A DNA stretch of 64,000 bases from Leeuwenhoekiella palythoae. GTDB taxonomy: Bacteria > Bacteroidota > Bacteroidia > Flavobacteriales > Flavobacteriaceae. The position numbers and the translations under genes were made by a program. The notes beneath the pieces were generated by a model. That model saw nothing but the letters and a program-made list of their open reading frames with translations. It ran no database searches and was not told the DNA's origin. Each line of letters opens with the position of its first letter. Position 1 is the stretch's first letter. Location: assembly GCF_900130045.1 (NCBI RefSeq), contig NZ_FQXT01000001.1, forward strand, positions 372,001-436,000, given 5' to 3'. This document shows positions 45,189-52,818 of the stretch, in pieces.

Positions 45189-47087
45189 CTAATTGGATTG
45201 AATGGTTTCTACTAATGAAGCTTTAGCTGCAATTTCGCGCACCACAGTATCTAGCTCGTGCGCAGCTCCTAATAGTTCATTTAAAAAGAACGCGTGTTCT
45301 TCGGCTCCTAAATTGAGATCAGATTGTATCAGCTGAATGATTCCCATGAGTTTGGCCAAAGGAGCCCGTACCACATGTGACTGTATTCTGGCGATCTCTT
45401 GTAGAGTGGCGTTACGACCTTCAATTTGCTTAATGTATTGATAGCGTTCTGAAACATTGATCGCCATCACAACGCGAGAAAGCTGGTTGCTTTTTTTAAG
45501 CTGGTTGCTATGAATCTCTACGGTAAATTCTGATTGGTTTTTTCGTTGATGCGTATACACGCCAACTTTATTGACACCCATATTACGGCGAGTATCTTCA
45601 ACTACATCCAGCAGTTTTGGGATTTCATCTGCCGGCCTTAATTCTTTAATAGTCTTTTCTAAAAATTCTGCTCTAGAATAGCCATACTCTTTAATCGCAG
45701 CCTGATTTACCTCTATGATTTTTAACGTACGCAGGTCATAGATCCAAGAAGGAATAGGCATCAGCTGGAACAGATTGGTATACCTCAATTCTGATTCTTC
45801 TAAAGAGATTTTTAATGCCTTTTGCGAGGTTATATCTTGCAGTGTACCTTCAATAATACTGGTATCATCTGTATCAACGAGGCGACTGGCATAGATCCAT
45901 TTTGTCTTGCCTGTTGCTGTAATGATCCTAAACTCAAAATCCGCTTCAAGCTCAAAAGAATCATCGTGGTAATAAGGCTTTACGACAGACTGATCATCTG
46001 GATGAATGAATTCCATCATGCGATCAAAACTCAATTCCTGAGAATAAAATTCTAATTCTAAAATGGCATAAACTTGCTCACTACAATAGAAAGAATGATC
46101 CTTTTTATCCACCTCCCAATAACCCAGTTTGGCGATTTTTTGGGCCAGTTTCAACCTTTTATTAGAAAGTGTAAGACGCTCTGAGGCTATTTTTCGCCTC
46201 GTGATATCTGTAATGGTTCCAGACATTACCAGCGGATTTCCCTCGTGATCTTCTCTTACGACACTACCCCGATCTAAAATCCACACCCAAGATCCATTTT
46301 TATGTTTAATTCGGTATTCCCCTGTATAAAAGTCAGTAATGCCATCAAAATAATCATTGAGTTTCACCAGCGCACGCTGCAGATCTTCAGGGTGAAGTTC
46401 TTTTTGCATACGTTCTAAACTTGTATTACCCAGTTCTTTTTCACTCCAACCAATGATCTCAAAAAATTTATCGTTGTATTTGAGATAATTGGTTTTAAGA
46501 TCCCACTCCCAGGTAGCTACGTTAGCTGCTTCGATGATATTTGAAAGCCTATTAGCATTTAATTTGTGTAGCTTTTTGCTTTTTTCTAGATCAAATTTGT
46601 TCTTCTGAAGTTCTACGATTTGAAGCGTTTGGTTAATTAAACACGAGATCGCTTCATATTGTTTTGGTGTCAATTCGCGGGGAACACGATCTATAATACA
46701 GAGAGAACCTATCAAGAAGTTGTCCTTGGTAATTAATGGGAACCCGGCGTAAAAACGAATATTCGGTTCATTCTGCACATATTTGTTAGACGAAAACCGG
46801 GAATCTTGTAACGTATCACCAATAATCAGTGGCTCGTACGGCTCATTTTCTAAAAGAAATTGACAAAAAGTCTCTTCTCTGGGCACCTCTTCAAGATCAA
46901 CACCGTGATGTGCCAGAAAATGTTGAGTACAATCATCCATCAAACTGATCAGGACAATAGGAACATCGCACACGATGGAAGCCAGACGTGCGAGTTCATC
47001 AAAATCTTGTTTGGCCGCAGTATTTATTATTTGGTAAGATTTAACAACTTCAAGGCGCTGTTTTTCTTTTTCCGAAACATTCAACAT
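45189..47087 (-). CDS. GAF/PAS sensor with dimerisation helix but no ATPase domain
   Basis: 632 residues, soluble. A GAF domain (about 20-165, DVPIVLISLMDDCTQHFLAH), then three PAS/PAC units (about 180-300, 305-425 and 430-545; WEWDLKTNYLKYNDKFFEI, YWEVDKKDHSFYCSEQVYAI, SWIYDLRTLKIIEVNQAAI), and a HisKA-like helical pair at the end with QSHVVRAPLAKLMGII. No HATPase_c N-, G1- or G2-box is present and the frame closes cleanly, so it is not an autonomous kinase. Co-transcribed with the response regulator 3 nt downstream. A signalling scaffold or phosphatase/acceptor role is possible. Confidence 0.85.
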   Translation of the reverse strand: MLNVSEKEKQRLEVVKSYQIINTAAKQDFDELARLASIVCDVPIVLISLMDDCTQHFLAHHGVDLEEVPREETFCQFLLENEPYEPLIIGDTLQDSRFSSNKYVQNEPNIRFYAGFPLITKDNFLIGSLCIIDRVPRELTPKQYEAISCLINQTLQIVELQKNKFDLEKSKKLHKLNANRLSNIIEAANVATWEWDLKTNYLKYNDKFFEIIGWSEKELGNTSLERMQKELHPEDLQRALVKLNDYFDGITDFYTGEYRIKHKNGSWVWILDRGSVVREDHEGNPLVMSGTITDITRRKIASERLTLSNKRLKLAQKIAKLGYWEVDKKDHSFYCSEQVYAILELEFYSQELSFDRMMEFIHPDDQSVVKPYYHDDSFELEADFEFRIITATGKTKWIYASRLVDTDDTSIIEGTLQDITSQKALKISLEESELRYTNLFQLMPIPSWIYDLRTLKIIEVNQAAIKEYGYSRAEFLEKTIKELRPADEIPKLLDVVEDTRRNMGVNKVGVYTHQRKNQSEFTVEIHSNQLKKSNQLSRVVMAINVSERYQYIKQIEGRNATLQEIARIQSHVVRAPLAKLMGIIQLIQSDLNLGAEEHAFFLNELLGAAHELDTVVREIAAKASLVETIQSN

Positions 47088-47300
47088 AAATCACTTCTGG
47101 TTGGTAATGACGTTGGTTTATAATCTTACTGATGTTGGGCATTATTTAAAACTATTAATTTAAGAATTTTTAGTTCACAATACATTAGAATTCAATAAAG
47201 TAACCTATAATTTAACACATTCACTTAGGCACGCTGCTCAATGCAAATCATTTATTTCATAAATAACCTACTGAATATAAATACATTACGCTTAAAAATA

Positions 47301-47330
47301 AAAAAACCTCACTTCAAAAGTGAGGCTTTC
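47301..47330 (-). terminator. Rho-independent terminator downstream of kbl
   Basis: CCTCACTT pairs with AAGTGAGG around a CAA loop (47307-47325), with a T-run on the minus strand, 21 nt after the kbl stop. Confidence 0.82.
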
Positions 47331-47350
47331 TAAATTCTCTTTATTTTCAA

Positions 47351-48538
47351 TTATATCACATTCAGTGCTTTACCTACCTTAGTAAATGCCGCTACCGCTT
47401 TGGTAATATGCTCGTCCTCGTGACCTGCGGAAAGTTGTACACGAATGCGGGCTTTCTCTTTAGGTACCACTGGATAGAAAAAGGCAATGACATAAATTCC
47501 TTCATCTAATAACCGAGCGGCAAATTCCTGAGCTAATTTTGCATCGTACAACATTATAGGTACGATAGGATGCTCTCCCGGAATGATATCAAAACCGGCA
47601 TCAGTCATTTCTTTTCTAAAACGCTTCGCGTTGTTTTGCACCTTTCTGATCAAGTCACCAGACTCACTCAACATATCGATCGCTTTGATCGAAGCTCCAG
47701 CAATCGCCGGCGCTAGTGTGTTAGAAAATAAATAAGGTCTCGATTTTTGACGCAGCATATCTACGATCTCTTTGCGAGCTGCGGTAAAACCGCCCGAGGC
47801 TCCGCCAAGGGCTTTACCATAAGTACCGGTAATGATGTCTACACGACCCATTACTTTATTGTACTCATGAGTTCCTTTACCGCTCTCACCAATGAATCCT
47901 GTGGCATGGCAATCGTCTACCATCACCATTGCGTCATATTTCTCTGCCAGATCACAAATTTTATCCAGCTGTGCGATGGTGCCGTCCATTGAGAATACCC
48001 CATCAGTTACAATTAGTTTTCTACGCGCTCCTGAAGCTTTTTTCAATTCTTCTTCAAGCGCTTCCATATCATTATTCATATAACGGTGACGCGCTGCTTT
48101 ACACAAACGTATTCCGTCTATGATACTCGCATGATTCAATTCGTCTGAAATGATCGCATCCTCGCTAGTCAAAATGGGTTCAAAAACACCACCATTGGCA
48201 TCAAATGCTGCAGCGTAAAGAATACAATCTTCCATCCCTAAAAATTCGGCAGTTTTTCGCTCTAATTCTTTATGGATGTCCTGAGTACCACAAATAAAAC
48301 GCACAGAAGAAAGTCCAAAACCGTGACTTTTGATCGCAGAAATTCCGGCGTCTATTATGTCTGGATGTGCCGAAAGTCCTAAGTAATTATTAGCACAAAA
48401 ATTAAGTACTTCGCTTCCTTTTTGCGTGTTAATCTCAGCACGTTGCGGGGTAGTAATAATGCGCTCTTCTTTGTAAAGACCGGCTTCTTTTATCTCTTCT
48501 AATTCTTGTTGTATACTTTCTCTTACAGATGTAAACAT
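47351..48538 (-). CDS. kbl: 2-amino-3-ketobutyrate CoA ligase (glycine C-acetyltransferase)
   Basis: 395 residues, alpha-oxoamine synthase family. His136 (DELNHASIIDG), Asp209-His211 (MVDDCHATGF) and the PLP lysine Lys242 (GTYGKALGG) are in place; CANNYLGLSAHPD and the length match Kbl closely. Splits 2-amino-3-ketobutyrate with CoA into glycine and acetyl-CoA, the second step of threonine catabolism. Follows the dehydrogenase gene by 10 nt, forming a tdh-kbl operon with its own terminator. Confidence 0.96.
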   Translation of the reverse strand: MFTSVRESIQQELEEIKEAGLYKEERIITTPQRAEINTQKGSEVLNFCANNYLGLSAHPDIIDAGISAIKSHGFGLSSVRFICGTQDIHKELERKTAEFLGMEDCILYAAAFDANGGVFEPILTSEDAIISDELNHASIIDGIRLCKAARHRYMNNDMEALEEELKKASGARRKLIVTDGVFSMDGTIAQLDKICDLAEKYDAMVMVDDCHATGFIGESGKGTHEYNKVMGRVDIITGTYGKALGGASGGFTAARKEIVDMLRQKSRPYLFSNTLAPAIAGASIKAIDMLSESGDLIRKVQNNAKRFRKEMTDAGFDIIPGEHPIVPIMLYDAKLAQEFAARLLDEGIYVIAFFYPVVPKEKARIRVQLSAGHEDEHITKAVAAFTKVGKALNVI

Positions 48539-48548
48539 GGTTTTATTT

Positions 48549-49511
48549 TTAGGCGAAAACGCTCAGGTTTCTATTTTTTTTTAATTCAAGACGGTATATC
48601 ATTTCTTCGGTCAAACGTTTAAGATCAAAGCTTGGCTCCCATCCCCACTCGTCTCTTGCACATGCGTCGTCTAACGAAATTGGCCAACTTTCTGCAATCT
48701 GTTGACGCGAATCTGGCTGATAACTGATCTCAAAATCAGGGAAAGTTTTCTTGATCTCAGCAGCAATAATTTCAGGTGAAAAACTCACGCCTTGAATATT
48801 ATATCCTACGGTTTTAATATCTCGTTTTGAGGCTTCCATCATTCTTATGGTTGCATCAATGGCATCGTCCATATACAACATAGGAAGCTGTGTGTCAGGC
48901 TTAAGATAACAAACAAACTCCTCATTATTAATGGCTTTATGAAAAATATCTACCGCGTAATCTGTGGTACCGCCGCCGGGTAAAGACTGATAGCTAATCA
49001 AACCGGGGTAACGCAAGCAACGTACATCCATACCGTATTTTGTGTTATAATACCGTGCCCAATGCTCTCCCGCAACTTTGCTTATTCCATAAACTGTGGT
49101 TGGGTTCAAAGCAAAATCTTGAGCCACATTTTCTTGTCTCGCATCAGGTCCAAATACTGCGATAGAACTTGGAAAAAAGACTTTCTGCACATCATTTAAA
49201 CGCGCAGCTTCTAACACATTAAAAAAGGTCGAATTATTTAAATCCCAGGTTCTAAGGGGTTGCTGTTCTCCTTTGGCTGAAAGTACCGCAGCTAAATGAT
49301 AGATCTGCGTAACTCTGTATTTGCGCACCACCTCATCAATCGCTTCTAAATTGGTTGCATCAAGCTCTAAAGTTTCGCAATCAAAATCATCACGAACTTT
49401 AAGATCTGAAGCGATAACCGCATCGCTGCCGTATTTATAAATTAAAGCTTCGGTTAAGGCGGTTCCTAACTGACCAAAAGCTCCTGTAATCAATAGTTTA
49501 TGTGTGCTCAT
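48549..49511 (-). CDS. NAD-dependent L-threonine 3-dehydrogenase, SDR (epimerase-like) type
   Basis: 320 residues of the extended SDR fold: GAFGQLGTAL for NAD, SSIAVFGPD, and the catalytic YGISKVAGEHW. This SDR form of threonine dehydrogenase, unrelated to the zinc-dependent E. coli Tdh, is known from Flavobacteria, archaea and animals. It oxidises threonine to 2-amino-3-ketobutyrate, which the kbl product then cleaves. Upstream lies a divergent Lrp-family regulator. The neighbour kbl makes this assignment strong. Confidence 0.93.
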   Translation of the reverse strand: MSTHKLLITGAFGQLGTALTEALIYKYGSDAVIASDLKVRDDFDCETLELDATNLEAIDEVVRKYRVTQIYHLAAVLSAKGEQQPLRTWDLNNSTFFNVLEAARLNDVQKVFFPSSIAVFGPDARQENVAQDFALNPTTVYGISKVAGEHWARYYNTKYGMDVRCLRYPGLISYQSLPGGGTTDYAVDIFHKAINNEEFVCYLKPDTQLPMLYMDDAIDATIRMMEASKRDIKTVGYNIQGVSFSPEIIAAEIKKTFPDFEISYQPDSRQQIAESWPISLDDACARDEWGWEPSFDLKRLTEEMIYRLELKKNRNLSVFA

Positions 49512-49516
49512 AGCTA

Positions 49517-49535
49517 TTTATATTTTCAATATAAA
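49517..49535. promoter_or_regulatory. Inverted repeat in the tdh leader
   Basis: TTTATATT-TTC-AATATAAA: perfect 8-bp arms, ending 6 nt before the tdh start codon. An operator or an AT-rich hairpin at the translation start; cannot be distinguished by eye. Confidence 0.35.
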
Positions 49536-49615
49536 ATTAATAAACTACAAGGCACAACCTTTTAATTATCTGTTAAACCTAAAAAACTAAGTGTTTTTAA
49601 CTTTAAAATAGTATT

Positions 49616-49638
49616 TTAGAAGTTGTTTATACTTCTAA
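49616..49638. promoter_or_regulatory. Inverted repeat between tdh and lrp, candidate Lrp operator
   Basis: TTAGAAGT-N7-ACTTCTAA: perfect 8-bp arms 39 nt upstream of the lrp ATG, in the region shared by divergent tdh-kbl and lrp. The dyad with an AT-rich centre is the usual layout of Lrp/AsnC sites. Confidence 0.45.
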
Positions 49639-49677
49639 GCAAATTATAGCACATACTACACAGTAAATTTTTCTGCG

Positions 49678-50142
49678 ATGACCGAAAGACTTGACGATAC
49701 CGATTTAAAGATTTTAAGAATCCTTCAGGAGAATGCAAAAATGACCACAAAAGAAATTGCAGATCAGCTACATCTAACCGCTTCTCCGGTTTATGAGCGC
49801 ATTAAGCGATTAGAGCAAAAAGGCTATATAAAAAACTATGTCGCACTGCTCGACAAGAAAAAATTAAACCGCCCGGTTACGGCGATCTGCATGGTGTCTT
49901 TACGGTATCACAATGAAGGCTTTATTGAAACTTTTGAGCTTCAGATTAAAGAATTGGTCGAGGTTCAAGAGTGCTATCATATGGCAGGAAAAGTTGACTT
50001 TTTCCTTAAAATTCATTTGGAAAGCCTTGAAGAATATCACGAATTTGTGCGCACCAAGCTTTCAAAAATTCAGAATATTGGGGTTTTAGAAAGCTACTTT
50101 GTGCTGAAAGAAATTTACAACACCACGACCATTGCTATTTAA
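49678..50142 (+). CDS. Lrp/AsnC-family transcriptional regulator
   Basis: 154 residues. The N-terminal winged helix (LDDTDLKILRILQENAKMTT, ASPVYERIKRLEQKGYI) and C-terminal RAM domain (AGKVDFFLKIHLESLEEYHEF) are complete. Likely senses an amino acid and controls the divergent threonine-degradation operon, with perhaps autoregulation through the inverted repeat at 49616-49638. Its 3' end overlaps the convergent phosphoesterase gene by 8 nt. Confidence 0.95.
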   Translation: MTERLDDTDLKILRILQENAKMTTKEIADQLHLTASPVYERIKRLEQKGYIKNYVALLDKKKLNRPVTAICMVSLRYHNEGFIETFELQIKELVEVQECYHMAGKVDFFLKIHLESLEEYHEFVRTKLSKIQNIGVLESYFVLKEIYNTTTIAI

Positions 50143-51055
50143 GCCGGGTTTCATAGTCTGACGCACGCTTGAAACCTTCTATTTTTAATTGAGCTTCGTC
50201 GAGTTCTACGATACTAAAGCTATTATTCTCGAGTCCTTCGTAGTCAACCATCCCTAACTGTGTGATGTAATGAATACCCTTGATGGTTTTAAATTCTTCT
50301 TTGTGCACGTGCCCGTGAAAGCACGCGATCACTTTTTGAGAAGCTTCCATAAGTTCTTGCACCTCTTGATGATTGGTAACGTGAAATTTTGAACCCTCCT
50401 TGTAAAATGGGTATAGCGGATGATGACAGAACACCAAGACCGGTTTTTGCGCTTGGGTCAATGTATTTTTAAACCATGCTAGCTCTTCCAGCGGAATATG
50501 AGCATCTTCCCAGTTAGCACCTTCAGCATAAAAATGGTCTTTCCCGGCTGCATCATAATTTGCATCTAGCACAATACAAGTAAACGCTGAAGTTTCAAAT
50601 GAATAGTAACTTCTCGCCAGCTCCTGCCCTGCATTCATTATATTTCTCAAAAATTCAGCTTTGCGAATGCTGTCTACATCGTGATTGCCTAAGGCGTGAT
50701 AAGCGTCTCCTTCAAAGCGTTGAAAAACTGCCTCAACCTCTTGCAAGTACTTCAAAGTTTCCAGCGGATTTGCTTCAACTCCTTGATCTTTAAAATCCCC
50801 CAAATGAATTAAAAAGTCTAAGTCGGCCTCATTTAAAGCTTCGATTGCTTCATTCATTTTTGGCAATGCATCGCGGTAAAAACGTGTTCCGGCAGGATCC
50901 CGATCTGCATAGTGTGAATCTGTAATAATCCCAAAACGTAAAGGTTTCGCTATCTTCTTAGCGCTCCACAATACATTGGGCATTGTGAGAATTGTGGTTC
51001 CGCTGAGGGCAAAAAGTTTAAGAGAATTGCGACGGGTTATGCTGACTTGTTTCAT
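50135..51055 (-). CDS. Tat-exported metallophosphoesterase
   Basis: 306 residues. A twin-arginine signal (ITRRNSLKLFALSGT) targets the folded protein to the periplasm. The calcineurin-like core has ITDSHYAD, HLGDFKDQG, ALGNHDVDS, FCHHPLYPF and FHGHVHKEE, giving a full two-metal site. Similar to secreted phosphoesterases/phosphodiesterases of Bacteroidota; substrate unknown. Overlaps the lrp gene at the 3' end and diverges from the alpha/beta hydrolase gene. Confidence 0.92.
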   Translation of the reverse strand: MKQVSITRRNSLKLFALSGTTILTMPNVLWSAKKIAKPLRFGIITDSHYADRDPAGTRFYRDALPKMNEAIEALNEADLDFLIHLGDFKDQGVEANPLETLKYLQEVEAVFQRFEGDAYHALGNHDVDSIRKAEFLRNIMNAGQELARSYYSFETSAFTCIVLDANYDAAGKDHFYAEGANWEDAHIPLEELAWFKNTLTQAQKPVLVFCHHPLYPFYKEGSKFHVTNHQEVQELMEASQKVIACFHGHVHKEEFKTIKGIHYITQLGMVDYEGLENNSFSIVELDEAQLKIEGFKRASDYETRLK

Positions 51056-51184
51056 AGATCACAAAATTAAACTTAATACAAGAGATCAAAACTGTTTCGA
51101 TGTAGTTTAAAGATTTATTAAAGAGTTGAGCGGCGCTGGTAGATTTAGTATTCTTATGTATTATTTAAAGAAAAATTTACTGCT

Positions 51185-52183
51185 TTGAAAAAAATAACGC
51201 TTGCACTCCTTTGTTGTTTCAGTATTATGCTTTGTAAAGCTCAGGAAGATCAGTTGCAACTCATAGATCTTCAGCTAGCCAATTATGAATATCCTTATGA
51301 AGTTGCTACTATTCAAATAGAGGCTCAAAATCAAACGCTCGAGATGGCTTTTATGGATGTTAAACCGAAGAACTACAACGGTAAAAACATTATGCTCTTA
51401 CACGGTAAAAACTTTAACGGTGCTTATTGGCAGACCGCAATCGCTGCGTTAACCGCCGAAGGATTTCGTGTCATCATTCCTGACCAAATAGGCTTCGGAA
51501 AATCTTCTAAGCCAGATCATTTTCACTACACCTTTCAACAGTTGGCCATAAATACTAAAGCGGTTTTAGACAGTATAGGTGTTGAAAAAACTGCGGTTTT
51601 AGGACACTCTATGGGCGGAATGCTCGCCACCCGATTTGCTTTAATGTTTCCTGAAACTACTGAAAAACTGATTCTAGAAAACCCAATTGGACTTGAAGAT
51701 TGGAAATTGAAAGTGCCATATAAACCTGTTACTTGGTGGTATGAAAACGAACTCAAGAAAGATTATGAATCAATCAAAAAATACCAATTAGAAAGCTACT
51801 ATGATGGTAATTGGGATCCTGCATATGATGAATGGGTAAACCTTCTGGCAGGTTGGACGCTCAATTCTGATTATGAAACCATCGCTTGGAATGCCGCCCT
51901 TACCTACGATATGATTTTTACTCAGCCAGTAGTTTATGAATTTAAAAATATACAGTCCCCTACGCTGCTCATAATTGGTACTCGAGATCGTACCGCTTTA
52001 GGCAAGCCGTTAGTTAGCGAGGAAGTTCGTGCGACTATGGGGCTTTACGATCAGTTAGGGAAAGCAACACAGGAGAAAATTCCAAATAGCGAATTGGTTG
52101 AAATTCCTAATACAGGGCATCTTCCGCACATTGAGCGTTTTGAAAAATTTATTGCACCTTTGGTGTCCTTTTTAAGCAAGTAA
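51185..52183 (+). CDS. Secreted alpha/beta hydrolase
   Basis: 332 residues starting at TTG (51185-51187), which directly precedes the KKITLALLCC signal peptide; no ATG is available nearby. Signal cleavage is near CKAQ (residue 20). Oxyanion LLHGKNFNG, nucleophile GHSMGGML, Asp in IGTRDRTALGK and His in GHLPHIERFEKF give an intact catalytic triad. Esterase, lipase or haloalkane-dehalogenase-like; no substrate clue. The RDD gene starts on the next base after its stop, so the two form an operon. Confidence 0.87.
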   Translation: MKKITLALLCCFSIMLCKAQEDQLQLIDLQLANYEYPYEVATIQIEAQNQTLEMAFMDVKPKNYNGKNIMLLHGKNFNGAYWQTAIAALTAEGFRVIIPDQIGFGKSSKPDHFHYTFQQLAINTKAVLDSIGVEKTAVLGHSMGGMLATRFALMFPETTEKLILENPIGLEDWKLKVPYKPVTWWYENELKKDYESIKKYQLESYYDGNWDPAYDEWVNLLAGWTLNSDYETIAWNAALTYDMIFTQPVVYEFKNIQSPTLLIIGTRDRTALGKPLVSEEVRATMGLYDQLGKATQEKIPNSELVEIPNTGHLPHIERFEKFIAPLVSFLSK

Positions 52184-52783
52184 ATGAGTTCAGACAAAGC
52201 CCCGCAAATCAATCTTAAACAAAGTTCTGATGAAGACCTCGTCAGAATTGTAACGGTTCAGGTTCATAAGTACGAACCGCATACCGTACAAGCAGCCGAA
52301 GCGGAAATCTCCCGACGTGGCATTGACAAAATGCGTATGGCGCATCTGGTTAAAAAAGTGGCTCAGGATAATACCGCTGTTCAGGAAATACAAGATTATA
52401 TGAGTACTACCTGGACGCGTTTTGTGAATTTTCTAATTGATTTTATCGTATTTCTACTGCTCGTACTCATTGGCAGCTTATCTCTAGATTCTGTTTTTGT
52501 TACTTCAAACAGTGACTTCTTACTCGCCGTAGGCTACGGAATGGTACTCTTGATTTTTTTATTATATCACGGCCTCACCGAATATTTCTTCCAAAAAACT
52601 GTGGGGAAATATATTACCAAAACCATTGTGGTCACCAAGGATGGTGAAAAGCCGGATGCCGGTACAATTGCATTACGCACGCTGTGCAGGTTGATTCCAT
52701 TTGATCGTTTGTCTTTTTTGATCACCAAAAACGGTTTTCACGATCGCTTTTCAAATACTCAGGTAGTAAAAGACCCCAGCTAG
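52184..52783 (+). CDS. RDD-family membrane protein
   Basis: 199 residues. After an 80-residue soluble helical N terminus, an RDD domain begins at WTRFVNFLIDFIVFLLLVLI with the conserved Arg and Asp, and continues with QKTVGKYITKTIVV and ends in a basic PFDRLSFL region. Two or three membrane helices; RDD proteins are implicated in small ion or solute transport. Start codon ATG follows the upstream stop with no gap. Role unknown. Confidence 0.85.
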   Translation: MSSDKAPQINLKQSSDEDLVRIVTVQVHKYEPHTVQAAEAEISRRGIDKMRMAHLVKKVAQDNTAVQEIQDYMSTTWTRFVNFLIDFIVFLLLVLIGSLSLDSVFVTSNSDFLLAVGYGMVLLIFLLYHGLTEYFFQKTVGKYITKTIVVTKDGEKPDAGTIALRTLCRLIPFDRLSFLITKNGFHDRFSNTQVVKDPS

Positions 52784-52818
52784 TTGCTGAGGCCTTTCAT
52801 TAGGATATTTAGATTTTC

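Noticed and set aside
47351-48538. Second capnine synthase
   Set aside because: Although in the same enzyme family, its direct linkage to threonine dehydrogenase and its Kbl-like sequence make it glycine C-acetyltransferase.
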